This document shows positions 36,601 to 40,814 of a stretch of 64,000 bases of DNA, piece by piece (within the stretch, counting starts at the first letter, position 1; every line of letters starts with the position of its first letter). The translations under genes were made by a program, and so were the position numbers. Source of the DNA: Acanthaster planci (Eukaryota > Echinodermata > Asteroidea > Valvatida > Acanthasteridae); contig NW_019091411.1 of the NCBI RefSeq assembly GCF_001949145.1, forward strand, positions 1,140,328 to 1,204,327, in the 5' to 3' direction. The notes under the pieces were generated by a model that was not told the origin of the DNA, ran no database searches, and was given only the letters and a program-made list of their open reading frames with translations.

Positions 36601-38497
36601 CACCAGTAAGACTGAACTTGTAATATTTCCTCAGATAGGCGTGCCTACTGAAACACTGATTTTTTAATGAGGGCCCTGTATAACTTAACATAAAGAACTA
36701 CTTTTTTGTGATACTTCAAGAGGCAGAAAGAAGGAGGGTTTGGGAAGGTTCCTTACTCAGTATGCACCTAAAAGAGTAAACTTAATTGATACTACTTGAA
36801 AACACCACAGAATTGGGATGTTAGACTGATGACTTCTGACTTCATACCAACATTACTGTATCACTGTAAATTTTCTCTCAAAAGAAACTGTCCATTTGCA
36901 GCAATCAATGGCAAGAGTTCCACAAGCGGATATCATCAAAAGCCCTGCAGTGGTTTATCAGCCATCAGAAAGTGATAATATGATCCTCTAAGTCAAATTT
37001 GGCAGGAAAAATATTTCAAAGCATTGAAGCATTTATTTCAAAAACACTGAGAAGTTTTCAAACCAGTCTTACAGAGTTACAGGTGATGTTGCTGTACTGT
37101 CTTTCCCAATCCCTTATCCTAAATCACAATGGATCGTTGATGAAGTCCGACAGTTGCCAGTTGCAAATTCATAATTTCAGAGAACTGTAACCTTCAGAAA
37201 CTGGCTCTTCATTTCTACTATGATTTAGAACACTGGCCATCCTGAACTGTGGCAGGATCCTGAAAGGGCCAGGCACCCGTCTAGATGTATTTGGTGCTGA
37301 GCACAAAGATCGTGCATGTCATGACCTCCTGCTTATCAGGACAAGAAGCCACTTTTGGAGTGAAAATTTGTCTTGTCCTGTCCAGAGCATGAAGTGATAT
37401 ATGCATGAATCTCAAAGACACCTCTACAAACTACAATAATGCAAAACGCAATGCACTACAATGCTAGAAAATGCTCTGTAATGATGATTTTGAACAACTA
37501 TTTGAATAAAGGGAAAATTCCCTTTTGTGGCCCTAGGTAAATACCATGGAGACTGTTGCAATTATGAAGTTCCAGTGAGGTCCTGATCCAGCCAGATTCA
37601 CATGTAACAACTGCTTTCTGTTAGTTAATTTTATGTTATCACCCCTTTAGCTTAATGGTATGATCCACACTGCCTTCTGATGCAACACAGCTTCTGATTT
37701 TTGGAGTAAAAGGCAATTTTCAAACGTCTAACCTTCTGTTGTTCAGCCAAAATGCTGTTTGCCAAATACGTCACAAATACTGCTTCTGTTCATTTGGAAC
37801 ATGTTTTAGAGGTGTTGATGGTGTGTTGACAGCAATTAGTATGACCACATGTAGGCCCTCCACTCCTTAACGTTTGAGGCTACATTGTCAGGACTGCTCT
37901 GACAAAAGAATGTTCTTCCTCTCATTTTTGCAAATGCATTAGACCTAGAAATTATTTTTAAAAAAAGAAAAACTTAGTGGTCATACAAAATGTGTGCAGA
38001 TATTTTCCTTTTGTATTTTCATAAAATTACATTAACAATGCTCCCTGACATGTACATGTATTATGTAGTAACATAAACAGAAGTCTGAGGAGAAATGGAC
38101 ACCAACCCTGCCCGTCACTGATTGATGAATTTCTTTCAAAAGAAAAAGAAAAATTCACTCATGAGCTCATACCTTGCTCTAAATATTATCAATTATACTA
38201 CGTCATGAAAGGCCTGTGATCTACTGAAAATTCCCTTAGTTTCAGAGTTCCATTGATCTAAACAAGAAGACCCAGAAAAATTCAAGACAATAGGCACGTG
38301 AACATGGTGAACAACACAACCAAACGCATTAATGCGAGCCGTCCATTGAAAGGAGGCTCCATTAAAAAGGTGATCATTTACCACACGTGTTCTCCAAGCT
38401 TAAATTCCTGCTGCTTTTCTGGCTCTTTGTCAGCCTTCTCGTTGGGAGATTTTGGCTGCTCGACAACTGCTTGAGTCTGCTCCTGCTCGTCCGCCAT
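2428..38497 (-). CDS. GLYR1: GLYR1/NPAC cytokine-like nuclear factor, 14 coding exons
   Basis: Reconstructed by joining, in order, 38497-38382, 36155-36119, 33511-33429, 29961-29829, 27553-27443, 25066-24923, 23029-22875, 22030-21931, 6963-6853, 6417-6316, 5901-5739, 5104-4925, 3825-3701 and 2502-2428. All joints are GT/AG and in phase, giving 1635 nt or 544 aa (human, from memory, 553). Residues 30-123 are a PWWP domain, 124-259 a charged linker, and 260-544 a beta-hydroxyacid dehydrogenase-like domain with the NAD(P) motif GLGLMG at 265-270. In vertebrates and flies this nuclear protein binds H3K36me3 nucleosomes, aids Pol II elongation and partners the demethylase LSD2. The ATG at 38497 has a strong context (AAAATGGCG). 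An N gap at 28984-29822 in the intron after exon 4 could hide one further exon. Oddities: an apparent catalytic Lys at 428 and a GRP-less AT-hook. Identity is very secure; exon edges are high confidence. Confidence 0.95.
2640..3170 (+). repeat. Dispersed repeat family A, copy 1
   Basis: Clearly alignable with 32285-32810 in the same orientation. Shared blocks include GCATTACCGACATTTTT, GCGGATTACCAC, GATGAGCCACACAGCAC, GCTAATCTGGCCCCTATT and GGCTGCAGGCCTGGCTGAAAT, and similarity decays after about 3170. No coding capacity or clear terminal repeats. It lies in the GLYR1 intron between exons 13 and 14. Type unknown, probably a non-autonomous transposon or SINE-like element. Confidence 0.85.
3543..3674 (+). 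repeat. (GACA)n / (GACG)n tetranucleotide microsatellite
   Basis: About 130 bases of GACA repeats with an internal block of GACG repeats (near 3569-3592) and a few interruptions. On the GLYR1 sense strand it is a CTGT/CCGT tract beginning about 20 bases after the exon 13 splice donor. Confidence 0.97.
3701..3825 (-). CDS. GLYR1: GLYR1 coding exon 13
   Basis: Encodes residues 479-520: [20 protein letters not shown], then [18 protein letters not shown]. It matches human KPDFYLKYIQKDLRLAIAL and the downstream AAANE. The donor GAG|GTAGGT is 20 bases from a long tetranucleotide microsatellite in the next intron. Confidence 0.97.
4616..4860 (+). mobile_element. tRNA-derived SINE relic
   Basis: Carries a Pol III A-box-like TGGTCCAGTGG at 4623-4633 and a B-box-like GGTTCAAATTC at 4667-4677. 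A tail follows with TTCCTTAGGCTAGATGCG and CTCTCTCTACCCAGGAGTTC, the kind of body seen in tRNA-headed SINEs of marine animals. The right end is approximate. Confidence 0.65.
4925..5104 (-). CDS. GLYR1: GLYR1 coding exon 12 (catalytic-lysine helix)
   Basis: Encodes [19 protein letters not shown] through LISGKGK. In beta-hydroxyacid dehydrogenases the catalytic Lys sits four residues before the conserved Asn. That position is Lys428 here (codon 5078-5076, Asn432 following), whereas human GLYR1 reads GNAAKMMLIVN with Met. The rest is the all-helical C-terminal domain. Confidence 0.97.
5739..5901 (-). CDS. GLYR1: GLYR1 coding exon 11
   Basis: Encodes residues 365-418 plus one base: [20 protein letters not shown], then [17 protein letters not shown]. 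The last block is almost identical to human [17 protein letters not shown]. Acceptor CCCCAG|GCT, donor CTCG|GTGAG. Confidence 0.97.
6316..6417 (-). CDS. GLYR1: GLYR1 coding exon 10
   Basis: Encodes residues 331-364, including [19 protein letters not shown]. The VDMSTVD segment is the family's substrate-pocket motif. Phase 0 at both ends. Confidence 0.96.
6853..6963 (-). CDS. GLYR1: GLYR1 coding exon 9
   Basis: Encodes residues 294-330 ([19 protein letters not shown] then [18 protein letters not shown]), the second half of the Rossmann fold. STCDI.F..VSD matches the human protein. Phase 0 at both ends; acceptor CAACAG, donor GCC|GTAAGT. Confidence 0.96.
7091..7446. mobile_element. 356-bp TIR element (MITE family B), copy 1, nested
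   Basis: The left end TAAGCCACTTG followed by GTTAAATTTGAATAAAATCT is mirrored by the right end, where the reverse complement of ...GATTTTATTCAAATTTAAC and AAGTGGCTTA reads the same. Terminal TA may be the target duplication. No ORF. It is inserted into another repeat whose flanks (7045-7090 and 7447-7530) are found uninterrupted at 36345-36470. Confidence 0.9.
7531..9660. other. GLYR1 intron sequence without recognised gene
   Basis: Part of the large intron after GLYR1 exon 8. A/T rich. Around 8100-8640 there are recurrent GAnGTTTGAGAATTTTG/GACATTCGAGAATGC-like phrases and AACGTCAT motifs, suggesting an old unclassified repeat. No coding evidence. An AGGGCGCTAT-type motif lies at 9421-9431. 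Confidence 0.4.
9667..9863. mobile_element. Head-to-head pair of tRNA-derived SINE ends (inverted repeat)
   Basis: The left arm read on the minus strand has GGTTCGAGTCC (9737-9727) followed by CACCTGAATGAGCTCGTGAA. The right arm read on the plus strand has GGTTCCAGTCC (9793-9803) followed by CACCCGAGTAGGCTTGTGAA. The arms remain alignable for about 75 bases each way. The B-box sequence is the T-arm signature of tRNA. No intact cloverleaf is claimed. Confidence 0.7.
9864..14490. other. GLYR1 intron sequence without recognised gene
   Basis: No convincing coding exon on either strand. It contains scattered A/T tracts, a small TACATGTA-rich patch at 14041-14117 and short G-runs. A minus-strand open stretch at 11734-12087 has no recognisable domain. 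Confidence 0.4.
14041..14117. repeat. TACATGTA/GTACAAGTA palindromic simple repeat
   Basis: Degenerate alternating TACATGTAC and TACAAGTAC units, self-complementary and able to fold as a hairpin. Similar patches lie at 39064-39127 and 60480-60570. Confidence 0.8.
14495..14690 (+). mobile_element. tRNA-derived SINE
   Basis: The head starts GCCACTGTGGTCTAGTGG and contains an A box (TGGTCTAGTGG, 14502-14512) and a B box (GGTTTGAATCC, 14544-14554), closing with CTTCTGGCC. A body GCTTGAGCAAGTTACTTTAC follows, a phrase common in tRNA SINEs of marine animals. The 3' end is uncertain. Confidence 0.75.
17089..17444. mobile_element. 356-bp TIR element (MITE family B), copy 2
   Basis: Same family and same length as 7091-7446, with TAAGCC...GGCTTA ends and near-identical interior blocks such as GAACCAGTCCATTCCAGAGA. 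It lies about 250 bp upstream of the vasorin-like start codon. Confidence 0.9.
17690..19266 (+). CDS. Vasorin-like LRR/EGF/FN3 type I membrane protein, intronless, with one frame break
   Basis: The first frame (17690-18199) encodes a signal peptide ([12 protein letters not shown]), an LRRNT ([15 protein letters not shown]), two full LRRs (LRRs near [13 protein letters not shown]) and an LRRCT (NPLRCDCSL...[11 protein letters not shown]), then a stop. The second frame continues directly from about 18194 with an EGF domain (NPCLNGGTC...[13 protein letters not shown], 18244-18350), an FN3 domain (about 18363-18645, [17 protein letters not shown]), a transmembrane helix (18754-18831) and a cytoplasmic tail of about 140 residues, Ser/Glu/Asp rich, ending at TAG 19264-19266. 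One extra base in the GGG run at 18193-18195 would join the frames, giving roughly 524 aa. The order matches vasorin, a TGF-beta-binding surface protein with 10 LRRs, so this is shorter. The break may be a sequencing indel, a polymorphism or true decay. It lies antisense within GLYR1. Confidence 0.8.
19267..20453. other. Possible 3' UTR of the vasorin-like gene and GLYR1 intron
   Basis: No coding sequence. A TACATGTACATGTAG palindrome lies near 19672-19684. No AATAAA was found close to the vasorin-like stop; the nearest clear plus-strand AATAAA is at 21198-21203, so the transcript end is uncertain. Confidence 0.35.
20454..20716. mobile_element. hAT-type MITE, copy 1, with 8-bp target duplication
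   Basis: Bounded by TAGGGCTGAGTC at the left and the complement TAGGGCTGTGCC at the right. Flanked by perfect 8-bp direct repeats GCATGGTG at 20446-20453 and 20717-20724, the hallmark of hAT transposition. The interior is A/T rich with repeated GAATATTC motifs and no ORF. Confidence 0.92.
20725..21930. other. GLYR1 intron sequence without recognised gene
   Basis: No coding support. Contains the AATAAA at 21198-21203 that could end a long vasorin-like transcript. Confidence 0.35.
21931..22030 (-). CDS. GLYR1: GLYR1 coding exon 8 (Rossmann fold, NAD(P) loop)
   Basis: Encodes residues 260-293: [20 protein letters not shown] followed by [13 protein letters not shown]. It holds the glycine-rich dinucleotide motif and the WNRT turn typical of the beta-hydroxyacid dehydrogenase/GLYR family. 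Followed by an intron of about 15 kb that holds the vasorin-like gene. Confidence 0.97.
22875..23029 (-). CDS. GLYR1: GLYR1 coding exon 7 (linker, possible LSD2-binding segment)
   Basis: Encodes residues 209-259. [15 protein letters not shown] resembles the human segment HFHHFLLSQTEK, which is known to contact LSD2/KDM1B. The exon ends PTDKK, identical to the human exon junction just before the dehydrogenase domain. The donor AA|GTAAAC is weak. Phase 2 into exon 8. Confidence 0.9.
24049..24407. repeat. Inverted-repeat pair, possible MITE
   Basis: The left GCATGTGATGTGGTGTGCCA is matched by the reverse complement of the right arm (GCATATGTGATGTGGTGTGT). The arms are about 22 bases and enclose roughly 310 bp with no ORF. 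It lies in the GLYR1 intron between exons 6 and 7. No target duplication was identified. Confidence 0.4.
24923..25066 (-). CDS. GLYR1: GLYR1 coding exon 6 (linker with degenerate AT-hook)
   Basis: Encodes residues 161-208, basic and Ser/Pro rich, with the stretch [13 protein letters not shown] at the place of human SPRKRGRPPKDE. The AT-hook core GRP reads GRA here, so minor-groove binding may be weakened. Donor AGA|GTGAGT; acceptor CAACAG|CTC. Confidence 0.9.
26304..26710. mobile_element. piggyBac-like non-autonomous element flanked by TTAA
   Basis: TTAA stands at both edges (26300-26303 and 26711-26714). The inside ends begin TCCCTTCGCGCC (left) and, on the reverse strand, CCCCTTGATGGCGCGAA (right), so CCCTT and GGCGCG/CGCGCC are shared. 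TTAA targets with CCC-starting termini are the piggyBac pattern. No transposase is present. Confidence 0.6.
27443..27553 (-). CDS. GLYR1: GLYR1 coding exon 5 (linker)
   Basis: Encodes residues 124-160 (starting [20 protein letters not shown] and ending LTGKAK). It is low-complexity, charged and Pro/Ser rich. The acceptor CTGCAG|AAG and donor AAG|GTAGGT are both phase 0. There is no close human counterpart, as expected for the disordered linker; exon status rests on phase, splice sites and position. Confidence 0.85.
28119..28302. mobile_element. hAT-type MITE, copy 2
   Basis: Same family as 20454-20716: TAGGGCTGAGTCAGTTTGAA at the left, CACAGCCCTA at the right, and internal GAATATTCAACCTT and CGATCGAATATTTGGTTA blocks. 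Flanking 8-mers CGAAGTAT (28111-28118) and CGAGGTAT (28303-28310) differ at one base, consistent with an aged target duplication. Confidence 0.9.
28984..29822. other. Assembly gap (839 N)
   Basis: A run of undetermined bases in the GLYR1 intron between coding exons 4 and 5. Exons 4 and 5 join in phase 0 without it, but any extra linker exon of length divisible by three would be invisible. The 60 bases left of the gap show no convincing exon. Confidence 0.99.
29829..29961 (-). CDS. GLYR1: GLYR1 coding exon 4 (end of PWWP and its helices)
   Basis: Encodes residues 79-123: [16 protein letters not shown], then a helical, lysine-rich segment ([17 protein letters not shown]) matching the PWWP C-terminal helices of human GLYR1. 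The donor AAG|GTGAGA lies only 6 bases from the assembly gap. Confidence 0.94.
30003..30332. mobile_element. TIR element (MITE family B), copy 3, left end damaged
   Basis: Starts within the left TIR (TTTGAATAAAATCTGGTACA) directly beside GLYR1 exon 4 (acceptor at 29962) and ends with AGGCTTA. The first 10-15 bases of the left TIR are missing or replaced. Confidence 0.85.
31062..31219. mobile_element. Hairpin MITE, family C
   Basis: The left arm CTTAGGGCATTTTCAAAATG and then GGATTCGGCTTAGAC pairs with the right arm, whose reverse complement reads CTAAGGGCATTTTTGAAATG and GGATTCGGCTCAGAC. The arms are about 40 bp in an element of about 158 bp without an ORF. Confidence 0.8.
31713..31885. mobile_element. 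Hairpin MITE, family D (near-perfect foldback)
   Basis: Left AGTGCGCCACCAAGAGTTTG is exactly mirrored on the right by CAAACTCTTGGTGGCGCACT, with further pairing of AATACG/CGTATT termini and CCAATCA/TGATTGG interior blocks. Foldback arms are about 75 bases each. No ORF. Confidence 0.85.
32285..32810 (+). repeat. Dispersed repeat family A, copy 2
   Basis: Second copy of the repeat at 2640-3170, in the GLYR1 intron between exons 3 and 4. By eye most of its length aligns with small indels, and weaker similarity may extend to about 32930. No target-site duplication could be assigned. Confidence 0.85.
33429..33511 (-). CDS. GLYR1: GLYR1 coding exon 3 (PWWP beta strands)
   Basis: Encodes residues 52-78 ending in [13 protein letters not shown], matching KKCFFVKFFGTED of the human protein. 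The donor CA|GTGAGT splits a His codon that is completed by exon 4, giving GTEDHAW exactly as in vertebrates. Confidence 0.94.
34880..35170 (-). pseudogene. Unidentified decayed coding-like stretch
   Basis: On the minus strand one frame reads protein-like segments such as [20 protein letters not shown] and [19 protein letters not shown], interrupted by a few stops. I do not recognise the family. It lies in the GLYR1 intron between exons 2 and 3, and could be a fragment of a transposon gene or chance. Confidence 0.25.
36119..36155 (-). CDS. GLYR1: GLYR1 coding exon 2 (37-nt exon with the PWWP signature)
   Basis: A 37-nt micro-exon too short for ORF scanning. It completes Trp39 and reads [12 protein letters not shown], the signature that names the domain (here PHWP rather than PPWP or PWWP). 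Acceptor is TTACAG|GG and donor AGG|GTGAGT. It is bridged in phase by exons 1 and 3. Confidence 0.93.
36345..36475 (+). repeat. Unoccupied copy of the repeat that hosts MITE B
   Basis: Reads ACAGTCACAGATAGTC, TTCCTTCCA, CAGTACACAGACA, TTTGACTGATTCTGACTGA, AAGAATG. The same blocks in the same order flank the MITE at 7045-7090 and 7447-7530. It therefore serves as an empty-site paralogue. Confidence 0.8.
38382..38497 (-). CDS. GLYR1: GLYR1 coding exon 1 (start codon, start of PWWP)
   Basis: Encodes residues 1-38 and two bases of codon 39. The N-terminal part is acidic and Gln/Glu/Lys rich and precedes the PWWP opening FKLGEHVW. Human GLYR1 starts almost directly with the PWWP (LGDLVWGKL), so this protein has about 30 extra N-terminal residues. 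The donor is TG|GTAAAT, splitting the Trp codon. Confidence 0.93.
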
Positions 38498-38760
38498 TTT
38501 GCACGCGAAGTGAAGGTTTTCAACTTTTGCGGCGTCGGTTGAGCGCCCTCTATAGGTTGATGCTGGGCGAGTTTTTCCCCTTGTTCCCATCGCCGAGGAC
38601 GGTGGGAACCGTTAATGTCTTGGCCACATTGTCCTCGAGCTCTCATTGGATAGAATTCGCCGTACAATTACGAGGTCAATATGTTCGTATGCGCGTATCA
38701 CCGAGATCTGTGTTTGATTTCATTAGTGAGATTGAAACTACCCACAATGCTTTGCAACTG
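38498..38760 (-). promoter_or_regulatory. GLYR1 5' UTR/promoter with ZNF143/Staf-type site
   Basis: Upstream of the GLYR1 ATG, the plus strand at 38738-38756 reads TACCCACAATGCTTTGCAA, close to the SBS1 consensus of ZNF143/Staf (WCCCASMATGCMTYGCG) with two mismatches. Nearer the gene, an AGAGGGCGCTC motif lies at 38541-38552 (minus strand). The transcription start is not determinable by eye. Confidence 0.5.
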
Positions 38761-38859
38761 TGACAGCTTCGCAAAATTTTGTGAAAGGTGTTTGCTAGTT
38801 CCCAGAGCACCACTTGGACCTTGTACGGTGGCGCGGGTACGGTGCGAGGGATTTTTTTT

Positions 38860-38885
38860 CTCTTTTTTTTTGGGGGGGGGGGGGG
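38860..38885. repeat. T-tract and G14 homopolymer
   Basis: Interrupted T-runs are followed by 14 consecutive G (38872-38885), about 375 bp upstream of the GLYR1 start codon, between the two divergent genes. Confidence 0.95.
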
Positions 38886-40600
38886 AGATATCAGCAATAG
38901 TACAATACATCTTCTTCTTCCAAGTACTGCAACAACTTCCACTACGGGATCTTTTAAGTTGCAGGTGAGTGGGGATTAGCTGACTCCAATACATGTCACA
39001 AAGTCAAAAGATAAAGTAAAAATGTATATTTTTTATTCAAGACAATCTTTTACTCCACCCCTAGCTACATATGTACAGTTCTGTACATGTACGTGTACAT
39101 GTATTTTGATATACATGTACATGTACTAAGCAGCTCTTTCTCGTGCTCACCCTAAATATCAACAGAGGGCGCTATAAAGTTTTAACGGTCCGAAATCCCA
39201 ACCGTAGACACGAGTGAAATGGGTGTTGTCGTTAATTAACCCCTTCGCTACGGAGGACTGCTACTGCCGCACCATTGTTGAAAACCGACTTTCATGCGGG
39301 GAATACGCAAGTTTCTGCGGTTTAATACAGGATCATAAAAATACATTCAGTAAATTATTGGCTCATTGTTCGACATGATAGTCTGTCGAGGTTCGGGACA
39401 GGTTTGGTCCCATGAATTTTTACAAGTGAAGTTTGACGATCATCAAGTTAAACTTTCTCTAGCAAGATGGAAATACATGAAGTGAGTAATAAAGTGCCAT
39501 AAGAAGTTGTTAGGGTGATACAGCCGATCACAGATAAGAAAAAAACAAAAGCTCTCAGGCTTGACACATGCAATTTTTTCAGGGGGCAACGAAGGCCGAT
39601 GAATTATGGCTTAAATTCAAAATTGCGAATGGGGCCAGGGGCATGGAACTCCGCTGGGGATACGTACACCGTGACGCATGACCCCCCTCTTCCCTCATTA
39701 CGCCGCTGAATATACTGTCTTTCTGTGAACTGACTGAAGTTAAAATAGGTGTAAACATTTTGCGCCTGTTGCCCCCCAAAAATAAAACATATGTGCCTAC
39801 AGCAAACTCTCTGTGTGGTTCGCAATCGCAGGAGCATCGGCGAAAGGAACGATATCTGGGTGAGGGGGAGTCGAATAATACAATGTGTCGGTTACGGAAT
39901 GAGTCATGCGCATTTTTTTTTTCTGAAATGGAAAAAAATATGACTTTCGGCGGTGTATCTATATAGGACCTAGCCTTACGCGTGTACATGAACGTGTACA
40001 GAACGTGTACATTTATTCAGGTACCGCTAGACCTGCTGGGTCTGTATGGTCCGCATCAGGGTTAGTGCATCTCCATAGTTAGTGAGTTTGTTTCTGCATT
40101 CAATTGGGGACCCAGAACAATAGAGGACAATAAGGTCCCCGATTGACAGAGGGTCCCCGATTGACAACTGTGTATAAATCATATGAGTGGTCTTCTAAAA
40201 AAGTTTAAGTACAAACAAAAGAGGAACAATAGGGGGTCCCCAGTTGCAGGCAAATACACACTTGGGTGTGTGTGTGTGTGTTTTTTTTTTTATTTTTTTT
40301 TTTAGAGTATTGCTGACAGCTTTCAAAACGGAATAAGGTTTACAGTAAGTTTAACCGCGCTGTTGAAAGTCATTTTCCCTCCTCTTTCATAACGTCATCA
40401 CAAGTTCCAGCCGACTACTAAAATCGAAACACAACAGTCATCATCGGCGCGCCATAGGGTGCTCTCAGGGTCAAGCTATTTGCTATGCAGATAATTAGTG
40501 CTAGTGCATGACCGGTGTCGTAATTTATGTAGTGGTAGTAACTCCGACTCTCAATCTTCATACCGCCCACTTACTACATGCTCGTATACCAGACTTTTTC
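38886..40600. other. Intergenic region between divergent GLYR1 and ATP6V0C
   Basis: No gene. It holds a TACATGTAC palindrome cluster at 39064-39127, an AGAGGGCGCTAT motif at 39163-39175, a solitary piggyBac-like end (TTAA 39236-39239 then CCCCTTCGCTACGGAGG), a short (TG)n/T-rich tract at 40265-40304 and a CRE-like AACGTCATCAC near 40391. Confidence 0.5.
39064..39127. repeat. TACATGTAC palindromic simple repeat
   Basis: A run of TACATGTAC, GTACGTGTAC and ATACATGTAC units, self-complementary, between the divergent GLYR1 and ATP6V0C promoters. Confidence 0.85.
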
Positions 40601-40601
40601 G

Positions 40602-40609
40602 TCACATGA
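40602..40609 (+). promoter_or_regulatory. M-box/CLEAR-like E-box upstream of ATP6V0C
   Basis: TCACATGA, the palindromic M-box bound by MITF/TFE factors, lies about 140 bp upstream of the ATP6V0C ATG. In vertebrates TFEB controls V-ATPase genes through related CLEAR sites. Function here is inferred. Confidence 0.5.
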
Positions 40610-40747
40610 TTGTCTGCATATAATTCACGTACGTATCCGTGGTGCAGCCATTTTTGTTAGGCCTACTTGCTGGAGAAGTGGCGATCCCTTTTCTCACCTT
40701 TTGTTCCGTACTCTGTCTGAGAAACACGCAAATATTCATTCATCAAA

Positions 40748-40814
40748 ATGACTGAGCCACTGTACACACCCTTCTTCGGCATAATGGGTGCTACTGCCGC
40801 CATGGTGTTCAGTG
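40748..40814 (+). CDS. ATP6V0C: ATP6V0C coding exon 1
   Basis: Residues 1-22 plus one base; lumenal N-terminus and the first half of helix 1. The donor AGTG|GTAAGT splits an Ala codon. Confidence 0.97.

Noticed and set aside
39577-39712. Possible hAT MITE with CAGGGGGC and CAGCGGCG ends
   Set aside because: The ends match poorly and there is no 8-bp flanking duplication.
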